From assembly GCA_049322355.1 (NCBI GenBank), contig JBMORG010000011.1, positions 124,001 through 188,000 on the forward strand: a stretch of DNA of 64,000 bases, in the 5' to 3' direction. Position numbers and translations under genes: made by a program. Each line of letters begins with the position of its first letter. The first letter of the stretch is position 1. Positions 37,874 through 46,150 of the stretch are shown in pieces. Source of the DNA: 0-14-0-80-60-11 sp049322355 (lineage in GTDB: Bacteria > Desulfobacterota > Desulfobaccia > Desulfobaccales > 0-14-0-80-60-11). A model generated the notes under the pieces. The model saw only the letters and a list, made by a program, of their open reading frames with translations. It was not told the origin of the DNA and did not search any database.

Positions 37874-39610
37874 TTATTTCTTCTTGGTCTCGGCCATGCG
37901 CAGGAGCATCTGCTCTGGCGGCAGATAATCCACCAGCCGCAGCTCCAGGCTTTCCCGGCCCTGCTTATCTATAAAGACCACAGTGGGCACCCCTTTGACG
38001 CCAAACTGGCTGACCAGGCGCTCATTTAGTGGGTTTCCTTTCTGGGTCAGATCCACCTTCACCATGATAAAATCCTTCTCCGCCTGTTTGACGACCTCGG
38101 GATGATGGAAGGTGATCTCCTCCAATTCCCGGCAGGGGGTGCACCAGGTGGCGTAGAAGTCGATGATTACCGGCTTTTGCGCTTGTTTGGCGGTCGTCAA
38201 AAGCTGATCTGAATACGGCTGCCAGGTTACCCCCGGACCGCGCAGCGCCCAGGACCCCACCAGGAAAGTGGCAACTACCACTCCCACCAGGGTGGCGGCG
38301 GTTTTGAGCCATTGGAAGCTCCGGAACGTGGCGGCGGTGCGGTCCAGCCACCCCAGGTGCACCGCCGCGGCCAGGGCCACGGCAGCCAGCAGAAGGACGC
38401 CCATGGATTCGGGCAGCAACGGCCTGATAAAAAAGGCCGCCATGCCCACCAGGACCCAGCCCATGAGTTTGCGCACCCAGAGCATCCACTCCCCGGACCG
38501 GGGCAGCTTCTCCAGGCTGCCGGAAAACATGGCCAGGATGAAAAGGGGCAGGCCCAACCCCAGGCTGAGGGTAAAAAAGACCAGAAAGCCCAGCCACGGC
38601 GACCCTAAACTGGCCACCCAGGTGAGCAACCCCAGCACGAAGGGACCGATACAGGGCGCGGCCACCAGCCCCAGGGTCAACCCCATGAACAGACTTCCGA
38701 AGTAACCCGCATAGGACTTGGACGCGGCCTGGGTGAGGCTGCCGGGCAGGCGCAACTCCCAGAAGCCGAAGAGGCTGGTGGCGAAGAACACCAGGATGGC
38801 CGCCACGGCCACCAGCACCAGAGGGTTCTGCAGCATGGCCCCCATGAGACCGCCGGTTAAGGCCGCAGCCACCCCCAGGGCAGAGTTGGTAACGGCCAAG
38901 CCAGCCAGGTAAAAGAGGCCATGCACCACCAAGCGCCCCTGGCCCTGGCCGCTCTTGCCGCCGAAATATGAGACAGTGATGGGCAGCAGAGGATAGACGC
39001 AAGGAGTCAGGTTGAGAGCCATGCCGCCCACAAAAATTCCCAGCAAGGTCCAAACCATGGCCCAACCGCCCAGAGGGCCGGGGGGTTTGGCTTCTGCGGT
39101 GGACTCGGAAAGTCCCATGGGTGAACTGGCTACAGGCAGGCCGGCCTTTTGCCATTCCGGGAACCCCAAGGGATCGCGGTAGACGTTTTTGTAACCGAGT
39201 TTAACGGCCACCCGGGCCGCCGAGTCGCTGCGGACTCAGGCCAGGCCCGCTCAGTAAAAAACGATGAGCCGGTCCTTGTCGGGGCCCAGAAACTTGCCCA
39301 GGGCCCTTTGGGAGCGCCACCGGCCCCAGGCGCTGGGCTCTATGGGGAAATTCACCGCACCCTTCATATGGCCGGTGCGGTATTCCCAGTCTTGCCGGGT
39401 GTCCACCAACAGAAGCTTTGGGGCATCCTGCCGGTAGCGCTCCCCCAGCTCTTCGGTAGTTATCAGGCTATAGCCGCCGCTTTGGGCTTCGGCCCTGACG
39501 TCCTCCCAGGTGGCCTTTTTGGCGATTATCGGCTGGTGGAGATACCACAGGATTCCCAGGGTCAGAACCGCGGCCGCCAGGGCCAACAGTGTGGTGCCTT
39601 TGCGCTGCAT
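37874..39610 (-). CDS. Rhodanese-DsbD-thioredoxin fusion with two Sec residues
   Basis: 578 aa through two in-frame TGAs at 39251-39253 (U120) and 39236-39238 (U125). ATG 39610 has AGAGG 6 nt upstream. Residues 1-30 form a membrane anchor; about 30-165 are a rhodanese domain, with the active loop YUAGLAUVRSDSAARVA where relatives have two cysteines, and LGYKNVYRDPLGFPEW after it. Then come a DsbD/CcdA-type membrane domain with both redox cysteines (LTPCVYP, AAPCIGPF) and a C-terminal thioredoxin domain (ATWCTPC). In DsbD, electrons pass from thioredoxin through the membrane domain to a periplasmic N-terminal domain; here the Sec rhodanese takes that place. I infer reduction of a periplasmic sulfur or selenium species. 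Folding the two TGAs as stops would leave two unexplained half-genes in one frame. Confidence 0.88.
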
Positions 39611-39650
39611 TTTCAACCTCTTAATTAGAGACCTCTGCTAAAGTCATTTT

Positions 39651-39730
39651 GTCATCCTGAGCGAAGCGAAGGATCTCGTATTTTCTTGTATTTAAGAGAT
39701 TCTTCGGTCACTTCGCTCCTGCAGAATGAC
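39651..39730. repeat. Dispersed inverted repeat (GTCATCCTGAGC... type)
   Basis: GTCATCCTGAGCGAAGCGAA at the left is matched by the inverted TTCGGTCACTTCGCTCCTGC and AGAATGAC at the right, with AGGATCTC...GAGATTCTTC inside. This is a widespread bacterial intergenic palindrome. It lies upstream of the rhodanese-DsbD gene, in the 318-bp gap that holds its promoter. Confidence 0.75.
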
Positions 39731-39928
39731 ATTCAAGGGGACTTTCGCAGAAGTCTTTAATTATCTGGTTCCCAAAAGTCTCTTTTTCTTCACGATTAAT
39801 GGGAGGAATTTTTATATTTCTCCGCATCTTCCGGTGGCAGCAAACCTGCTTATCGGGTTTTTGCTACTGGCAGACCTAAATGGAAGAATCTAACGCAGAT
39901 GTATCTGCGGCTATCTGTCAACCCTTGT

Positions 39929-40387
39929 TCAAGGCAACCTGCCTTCCCTCCTGAGCTTGGCAAGCAGGAAGGCCGCTCCTGCAAGAGGCAATCCGAACCT
40001 TTCACCAAGTGTTTCCGCATCCAGGGATTTGGCTTCTTTGGCAAAAGAAACCACTTCTTCTTCCAACTCTTCCAGCCAATCTTCAAAGAGAACCAACAGT
40101 TCAGGGTCCGCGACCGCCATTAATTGTTGGAAGCGAGTTACCTTATTCACTAATCTTCGGCACATATTTGTGGGGTCGACACCTTCGCCCACGCATTCCG
40201 CCAGTCAGAGATGGACCATGCTGGCTAACTTGTCGCTCCCGGGTTCGCCCACCAAGTCAATGACAAAATTCGTCCAGGCTTCCTCGCCCAATAAGGAAAG
40301 CAGATTTTTCGTTGCGCCGGCTATGGCCTTCAGGGCTTCTTGCGGCTCCATGGTGTCCACGACTTGTTGAATCTTGTTTACGCTCAT
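39929..40387 (-). CDS. Selenoprotein of unknown family, paralogue A (Sec61)
   Basis: 152 aa through an in-frame TGA at 40205-40207. ATG 40387 follows GAGAGCG and lies 16 nt after the arsR stop. Residues 1-60 are helical (MSVNKIQQVVDTMEPQEALK), then MVHLULAECVGEGVDPTNMC gives U61-x3-C65-x10-C76, a possible metal or redox site. An acidic helix (about 95-115) leads to a C-terminal HTH-like segment (121-152: ETLGERFGLPLAGAAFLLAK). The hairpin GTGGGCGA-AGGTG-TCG-AC-CCCAC follows the TGA with its GGT loop 20 nt downstream, as expected for a bacterial SECIS. Paralogue B is very similar, so the TGA is conserved between two copies. I do not recognise the family; a regulator or redox partner of ArsR is inference. 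Confidence 0.85.
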
Positions 40388-40403
40388 TATTCGCTCTCGC
40401 TGA

Positions 40404-40706
40404 CTAAAAGGTGGTCCTTCCTGTCAATAAATCCGTAGCCAGACCTTCCAGGTCCTTCAAGATCTCAATGACCTTGGGATCGCTCATTTCGTAATAGATA
40501 AAGGGGCCGCGGCGCTCCACCGTAACCAAAAGGGACCTCCTCAATTCCTTCAGGTGGTGGGAAATCAGGGGTTGGGAGAGGTTCAGTTCCTCCACAATTT
40601 GCGACACGGATCTCTTGCCGTTATTCAAGCAAAGGAGGATACGCAAACGATTTTCATCCCCCAGGCTCTTAGCCAAAAAAGCCACTTTCGACAGGCTCTC
40701 GTTCAA
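40404..40706 (-). CDS. ArsR-family transcriptional regulator
   Basis: 100 aa from a TTG start at 40706 (GAAGGG 6 nt upstream; no in-frame ATG nearby). The winged helix reads GDENRLRILLCLNNGKRSVS then QPLISHHLKELRRSLLV and a wing ERRGPFIYYEM. No obvious metal-binding cysteine box is present beyond Cys26 in LLCLN, so its signal is unknown. The selenoprotein A gene starts 16 nt after its stop, so the pair is co-transcribed. Upstream lies a dyad at 40716-40744 that could be its own operator. Confidence 0.9.
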   Translation of the reverse strand: MNESLSKVAFLAKSLGDENRLRILLCLNNGKRSVSQIVEELNLSQPLISHHLKELRRSLLVTVERRGPFIYYEMSDPKVIEILKDLEGLATDLLTGRTTF

Positions 40707-40715
40707 AACAAACCC

Positions 40716-40744
40716 TTCAAATAAAATGATATATTTGCGTTGAA
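40716..40744. promoter_or_regulatory. Operator-like dyad upstream of arsR-A
   Basis: TTCAA (40716-40720) and TTGAA (40740-40744) flank an AT-rich core with AAATGATATATTT. Position just upstream of the ribosome binding site and the palindromic AT-rich form suit an ArsR autoregulatory operator. Inference only. Confidence 0.4.
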
Positions 40745-40792
40745 AAAATAATCTCCTTCCAAAATCAGGGAGGAACCCTAACCAACCTCACA

Positions 40793-41245
40793 TCAAAGCC
40801 TCCCCTCCCTTTGGAGTTTTCCAAGAAGAAAATCTGCCCCGGAGCGGGATATCTTTAAATGTTTGGCAAGGGCGGTTGCGTCCCGGAGACCGGTTTCCTT
40901 TACCAAAGTGAAGGTTTCTTCCGCCAATTCCTCCAACCAGCCTTCGAATAGAACCAAAAGTCCCGGGTCGGCAAACGGCCTAAGCTGTTCAAATTGCACG
41001 ATTTTGTTAACCAAACTTCGGCACATTTGGGTGGGATCGACACCTTCGCCCATGCATTCCGCCAGTCAGAGATGGACCATGCTGGCTAACTTGTCGGTCC
41101 CCGGTTCGCCCACCAAGTCAATGACAAAATTTTTCCATGCTTCCTCGCCCAAAGAGGAAAGCAGGTGTCTCGTTGCCCCGGCTATGGCCTGGAGGGCTTC
41201 TTCCGGGTCCATGGTGTCTGCTACTCGCTGGACCTGGTTCGTCAT
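40793..41245 (-). CDS. Selenoprotein of unknown family, paralogue B (Sec60)
   Basis: 150 aa through an in-frame TGA at 41066-41068. ATG 41245 is preceded by GGAGATACGG and overlaps, as ATGA, the stop of the original arsR-B frame. The Sec region MVHLULAECMGEGVDPTQMC (U60, C64, C75) is nearly identical to paralogue A, and the 3' hairpin GGGCGA-AGGTG-TCG-AT-CCC is kept. The N-terminal half is far more similar to A than the C-terminal half, where only the framework of the HTH-like end (LAKHLKISRSGADFLL) is kept. Its ArsR gene upstream is frameshifted, so its expression control may differ from that of A. Confidence 0.85.
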
Positions 41246-41596
41246 CTCCGTATCTCCACGGGCTTCAAAGTTGTTCTTCCCTTCAGTAAATCGCTGGCCA
41301 GCCCAAAGACCTCATGATGTCAACTATTCTGAAGTCGGTCATCTCGTAATAAATGAAAACTCCTTGCCGCTCCACCTTGACCGGGTGGGAGGCTCTCAAT
41401 TCCTTTAAATGGTGGGAAACCAGGGGCTGGGCAGGCCAAGTTCCTCGGCAATGCTGGAGACGGACTGTTTCCCCTGGCGCAGGCAGAGGAGAATTCGCAA
41501 ACGATTTTCATCCGTCAAAATCCTGGATAGAAATGCCATGTTGGTGAGGTCGCCTCTTGTTAAGCTTGCCCCTCGCTTAATCAACCTCAACCCCAA
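41246..41596 (-). pseudogene. Frameshifted ArsR-family regulator (arsR-B)
   Basis: The first frame (41405-41596) reads an ArsR winged helix, LTDENRLRILLCLRQGKQ, then breaks after AEELGLP. A shift of one nt restores QPLVSHHLKELRASHPV and RQGVFIYYEMTDFRIVDIM; a second shift restores FGLASDLLKGRTTLKP. The last frame ends at a TGA overlapping the start of selenoprotein B. Two shifts within 150 nt point to decay, although base-calling errors cannot be excluded. The start is uncertain (a TTG at 41596 or an internal ATG at 41539). Confidence 0.75.
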
Positions 41597-41608
41597 TAAA
41601 GATATAAA

Positions 41609-41634
41609 TTGACATTGATATACTCATATGTCAA
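41609..41634. promoter_or_regulatory. Operator-like dyad upstream of arsR-B
   Basis: TTGACAT (41609-41615) is mirrored by ATGTCAA (41628-41634), with TGA/TCA inside. TTGACA on the minus strand could also serve as a -35 box. A dyad over the promoter is the usual layout for an ArsR repressor site. The sequence differs from the arsR-A dyad, so the two may not share a regulator. Confidence 0.4.
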
Positions 41635-41830
41635 GAAAAAATTTCTCAATTTTCTTATTCGAGATTTTGCGGGAAAAAACCAGTGCTCATCTGGCGCCAA
41701 GCCATATGAAAAAATCCATCAATTTAATCAGCACCCGGAAAGTTGATGGGAACAATTTGGGAAGATTTGAGGGTGTGGGAACGTTGGAAGGAAAGGCAAC
41801 TGTGCGTAAAGCCGTTGTTCGGGGAATAGC

Positions 41831-41905
41831 TGGAGGCGGCATCCGGATTCGAACCGGAGAATAACGGTTTTGCAGACCGCTGCCTTACCTCTTGGCTATG
41901 CCGCC
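41831..41905 (-). tRNA. tRNA-Cys (GCA)
   Basis: 75 nt: acceptor GGCGGCA/TGCCGCC, anticodon loop CTGCAAA (anticodon GCA), T arm CTCCGGTTCGAATCCGGA, discriminator T then encoded CCA. Two nt separate it from tRNA-Gly upstream, so they are one transcript. Confidence 0.95.
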
Positions 41906-41907
41906 TC

Positions 41908-41982
<75 letters not shown>

Positions 41983-42170
41983 TCGCCACTATTTTGTCTT
42001 AAAAATCGGCGCTCTTGTCAAGGGGAAAAATTACCTTTCCTTTATGAAGGACGATCAAAAGGATTTTAGACCTTTTGCAGCTACTCCTTTTCAGGCAATC
42101 CGGCCCCCTGGTTCGCTATTTTTTAACAAGAATAGCCACTACTTATCTTTTTCAGAATTATGCCTTTTTC

Positions 42171-42198
42171 TTGACTGAACTTCCATTTGTGCTAATAT
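42171..42198 (+). promoter_or_regulatory. Sigma-70-like promoter of fdhA
   Basis: TTGACT (42171-42176) and TAATAT (42193-42198) are 16 nt apart, about 75 nt before the fdhA start codon. Confidence 0.55.
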
Positions 42199-42272
42199 CA
42201 AAATAGTGAATTTTTCCACAATATGCCGTTTCGACTATCTAATAGTTAACTCAATAAATTAGGAGTTGCTCA

Positions 42273-44312
42273 ATGGACTTCCGCACTGTCTTCACCACCT
42301 GCTCTTACTGCGGCTGCGGCTGCGGCCTCCTCCTGGAGGTCTTGGATGACCAAGTAATTTCCACCCTGCCGGTAAAAACCCACCCGGTGAGCCAAGGCAG
42401 CCTTTGCATCAAGGGTTGGAACATTCACGAGTTTGTGGGAAGTGACCAGCGCCTGAAGCAACCGCTCATGCGCAAAAACGGCCAGCTGGTTCCGGTGAGT
42501 TGGGACGAAGCCATGGACGCCGCCGCTAAGGGTATGAAGCAGGTCGTGGACAAATACGGCCCCGATGCGGTGGCAGTGTTGGCCTCAGCCAAAGTGACCA
42601 ACGAAGAGAACTACCTGATCCAGAAATTTACCCGGGCCGCCATCGGCACCAACAACGTCGATCACTGCGCCCGTCTCTGACACAGCTCCACCGTGGTCGG
42701 TCTGGCCGCGGCTTTCGGTTCCGGTGCCATGACCAACTCCCTGCCGGAGTTGGCCAACTCCAAGTGCATTTTCATCATCGGTTCCAATACCACTGAAAAC
42801 CACCCCATCGCCGCTAAATGGATCTTCCGGGGTCAAGAAAACGGCGCCAAGATTATCGTGGTCGATCCCCGCCTGACCCAGATAGGCTTTCTGGCGGATA
42901 TCGCAGTGCAGCACCGCCTGGGCAGCGACGTGGCCCTCATCAATGGCCTCATGCACATTATCCTTAAGGAAGGCTGGCATGATAAAGCCTACGTTGAGGA
43001 GCGCACCGAAGGCTTCGAGGCCCTGGCCGCCAAGCTGGAGGACTATCCCCCGGATAAAGTGGCCCAGATCACCGGCATCGACGCCGCCACCCTTCGGCAG
43101 ATTGCCGAAATGTATGCTAAAACCAAGCCTGCTTCCATCGTCTACTGCATGGGCATCACCCAGCACACCACTGGCGTGGACAACGTCAAGTCCCTGGCCA
43201 ATTTGGCTATGCTCACCGGCAACGTAGGCGTAGCCGCCGGCGGCGTCAATCCCCTTAGGGGACAGAACAACGTCCAGGGAGCCTGCGACATGGGCGGCCT
43301 GCCCAATGTCTTTACAGGGTATCAGCCCGTGGCCGACGAGGCAGCCAACAAGAAATTTTCCGAGGCCTGGGGCCGGGACCTCCCCAAAAAACCCGGGCTC
43401 ACCATTTTGGAGATGTTCCACGCCATCGAAGAAGGCAAGATCAAGGCCCTGTATGTTGTAGGGGAAAATCCCCTGGTCACCGACCCGGACCTGCGCCATG
43501 TGGAAGCGGCGCTGAAGCACCTGGATGTCTTCATCGTGCAGGATATCTTTCTGACCCATACGGCCAAAAACGCCACCATAGTTTTGCCCGGCACGTCATT
43601 TGCCGAAAAAGACGGCACCTTCAGCAACACCGAACGCCGGGTGGAACTGGTGCGCCAGGCCATCCCGCCTGTGGGCGACTCCCGCCCCGACTGGATGATC
43701 ACCCAGGATCTGTCCACCCGGATGGGCTACCCCATGAATTACGCTTCTCCGGAGGCCATCTTCGAGGAAATCAGAAAGCTCACTCCCAGTTATGCGGGCA
43801 TAACCTATAAGCGCCTGGAAGCTACCGGCCTGCAATGGCCCTGCCCCACCGAGGAGCACCCCGGCACCGTCTTCCTGCACAAGGACCGCTTCAGCCGGGG
43901 CCAGGGGGCCTTCACCGCCATCGACTACAAACCGCCGGCGGAAGTGGTGGACGAGGACTACCCCATGTGGCTCAGCACGGGCCGCTCCTTCGTGCATTAC
44001 CATTCCGGCACCATGACCCGGGTTTCCCCGACCCTGCATCATGAAGTGCCCGAGGGTTACGTGGAGATCAGCCCCGCGGACGCCAAGGCCATGGCCATTA
44101 AGGACGGGGAGCGGGTCAAGGTCAGCTCCCGCCGGGGTGAAATCCAGATCAAGGCCAAGATCAGCCGTAAAGTGAACCGGGGGGTGGTCTTCATCCCCTT
44201 CCACTTCGCCGAAACCGCAGCCAACGTTCTCACTAACCCGGCCTACGACCCCACGGCCAAAATCCCGGAATACAAAGTCTGCGCCGTCAAGGTGGAGAAG
44301 TTGGCGGCGTAG
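42273..44312 (+). CDS. fdhA: Selenocysteine formate dehydrogenase, catalytic subunit (Sec136)
   Basis: 679 aa through a TGA at 42678-42680, with TAGGAG upstream of ATG 42273. The [4Fe-4S] site is C10-x2-C13-x3-C17 ... C45, followed by the molybdopterin domains (GSNTTENHPIAAKW, GGVNPLRGQNNVQGACDMG). Sec136 sits in the conserved DHCARLUHSS, where it binds Mo/W. After the TGA come 18 nt and then a GGTCT loop closed by GGTC/GGCC, the same spacing and loop as the E. coli fdhF SECIS. It is a soluble FdhF-type subunit; no beta subunit or hydrogenase genes are adjacent, so its electron partner is unknown. Confidence 0.95.
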
Positions 44313-44410
44313 ATTCTTTGCGGAGGGGGCTAAGAGCGGAAGCCCTTACCCCCTCCCACAATCCCATAAGAAAAATCAGGCAAGACCCGCTGAGTCGCCC
44401 TTCATTGCTC

Positions 44411-44463
44411 GTTCCCAAGCTCCTGCTTGGGAACGCTTATTTTTTGCCCAAGCTCTGCTTGGG
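44411..44463. repeat. Twin palindromes GTTCCCAAGC / GCCCAAGC
   Basis: GTTCCCAAGC-TCCT-GCTTGGGAAC (44411-44434) is a perfect 10-bp hairpin; CCCAAGC-TCT-GCTTGGG follows at 44447-44463. The pair recurs at 59680-59740, so it is a dispersed element. Being followed by T-runs, it may also terminate fdhA transcription. Confidence 0.7.
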
Positions 44464-44588
44464 TATCTTTATTTTTAGCGCAAATTCAATCCTCCCTAAT
44501 GTGACCCTCCCAAGAAATCTAACGATGCGCTCAATGCACCTTTTTATCCCTTTGCCATACTGCCACTCCGCGATACAATTCCCCCATC

Positions 44589-45842
44589 ATGGAATTGTTA
44601 GAACAAATCAAAACCAAGGCCCAGGGACTAGCGGACGAACTGGTAGCCCTGCGCCGGGAGCTCCACCAGCACCCGGAGTTGTCCCACCACGAGGAGCGCA
44701 CCGCCCGGGTGGTGGCGGAGTATCTCAGAAATCTGGGACTTGAGGTGACGGCCGGCCTGGCTGGCCACGGAGTGCTGGGGATTCTGAAAGGGGCCCGGCC
44801 CGGGCGGACGGTGGCTTGGCGAGCCGACATGGATGCCTTGCCCATCGCGGAGAAGGTCAAAGTCCCCTGGCGCTCACAAACCGAGGGGGTCATGCACGCC
44901 TGCGGCCATGATTTCCACGTGAGCATTGCCCTGGTTGCGACCCGCCTCCTCAGCGAACTCAAGGACCGGCTGGCCGGGGAGTTCCGGTTTATCTTCCAGC
45001 CCGCGGAGGAAGGCCCGCCCATCGGCGATTCCGGCGCCAAGGGTATGGTACACGCCGGTGTCTTAGAAAACCCGCGGGTAGCCGCAATCTGCGCCCTGCA
45101 TGTGGCACCCAATCTGGATGTGGGGCACATCCGCTATGGTCCCGGGGTGGTGATGGCCGGGGCCGACCGCATCATCCTCACGGTTACCGGCAAATCGGCC
45201 CACGGCGCCACGCCCCACCGGGGGGTGGACCCCATCCTGGTGACGGCCCAGGTTCTCAACCAGATTCAGGGCTTCCTGGCCCAACAGGTGGACGCCCGCT
45301 CCCCCAAAATCCTTACTTTTGGCCGCATCCAGGGGGGTAACCGCTTCAACATCCTGGCCGACGAAGTCACCCTGGAAGGGAGTCTCCGCTACCTCCAGGA
45401 GTCGGTGCGCCAGGACGTCTTGAAGGGCCTGCGGCGGCAGTTTGAAGGGCTGTCCCGGGCCACCGGAGCCGAAATCAATCTCACCGTGGAGCCTTTGTTC
45501 CCCATGCTCAAGAACGACCCGGAACTTACCGAAAAGGCCGTGCGGGTGCTTCAGACAATCCTGGGGCCAAAACGCCTCAAGCTGCTGCGCCCGGCCATGG
45601 GGAGCGAGGATTTTCCCTACTATGCCTCCATATCTCCCGGGTTTTACTTCTTTTTAGGGGTGCGCACTTCGGGAAGCCGGGGCCAGGCCCTGCACTCCCC
45701 CCTCTTCAACCCCGATGAAGCCGCCCTGCCCTACGGTCTCATGGCCGCGGCAGGCCTGTTGGCCAGCCTGGCCGAACCGGCCTTCCCTGCTCTGGCGCCC
45801 GGTGGTCCGGTGAACCACGAAGAAGAGCCGGGGGTGATGTAG
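44589..45842 (+). CDS. M20-family amidohydrolase (N-acyl-amino-acid / hippurate hydrolase type)
   Basis: 417 aa. The dinuclear metal site shows in MHACGHDFHVSIAL, QPAEEG and the C-terminal GSEDFPYY. The dimerisation lid domain lies between. Family members cleave N-acyl amino acids or aromatic amides. No context indicates its substrate. No good ribosome binding site is seen at ATG 44589. Confidence 0.88.
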   Translation: MELLEQIKTKAQGLADELVALRRELHQHPELSHHEERTARVVAEYLRNLGLEVTAGLAGHGVLGILKGARPGRTVAWRADMDALPIAEKVKVPWRSQTEGVMHACGHDFHVSIALVATRLLSELKDRLAGEFRFIFQPAEEGPPIGDSGAKGMVHAGVLENPRVAAICALHVAPNLDVGHIRYGPGVVMAGADRIILTVTGKSAHGATPHRGVDPILVTAQVLNQIQGFLAQQVDARSPKILTFGRIQGGNRFNILADEVTLEGSLRYLQESVRQDVLKGLRRQFEGLSRATGAEINLTVEPLFPMLKNDPELTEKAVRVLQTILGPKRLKLLRPAMGSEDFPYYASISPGFYFFLGVRTSGSRGQALHSPLFNPDEAALPYGLMAAAGLLASLAEPAFPALAPGGPVNHEEEPGVM

Positions 45843-46150
45843 CCGCGAAAATGATCAGGCCCAGGCCCTGAGAAAATCGCTATACGGAGAGCGATTAAAA
45901 TGTAAAATTCAGGTTAGGCGAGAAATGCAATTAAGAAGATAGATCAGATATCGATTATTTTTATTTTGACCTTTCATATATAGTATAAAGCGAAACATAA
46001 ACTCTTCCTCTTTTTCTCTCCCAAAACCATTTTCAACACATCTCAGAAGGTATCTTTATTCTAGTTCAGGATTATGTTAAAAGGAGTTTGTGATTAGCCA
46101 TATAGGGTAGACTCATGGCGGCAGCCAAATTTTTCCTGTAACCTCAGTAT
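45843..46150. other. AT-rich gap with a 7-bp hairpin
   Basis: About 308 bp. AATCGCT-ATACGGAG-AGCGATT at 45875-45896 lies just after the amidohydrolase gene and may be a terminator. The rest is AT-rich and matches the composition of the following gene. Confidence 0.4.

Noticed and set aside
39929..41245. UGA codons in the paralogue genes as true stops, each leaving two small proteins
   Set aside because: The two copies keep the same sequence on both sides of the UGA and the same hairpin, and the downstream parts begin at an internal Met without ribosome binding sites.
41405..41596. Programmed ribosomal frameshift in arsR-B
   Set aside because: Two separate shifts are needed and no slippery heptamer is evident at the break; gene decay or sequence error is simpler.
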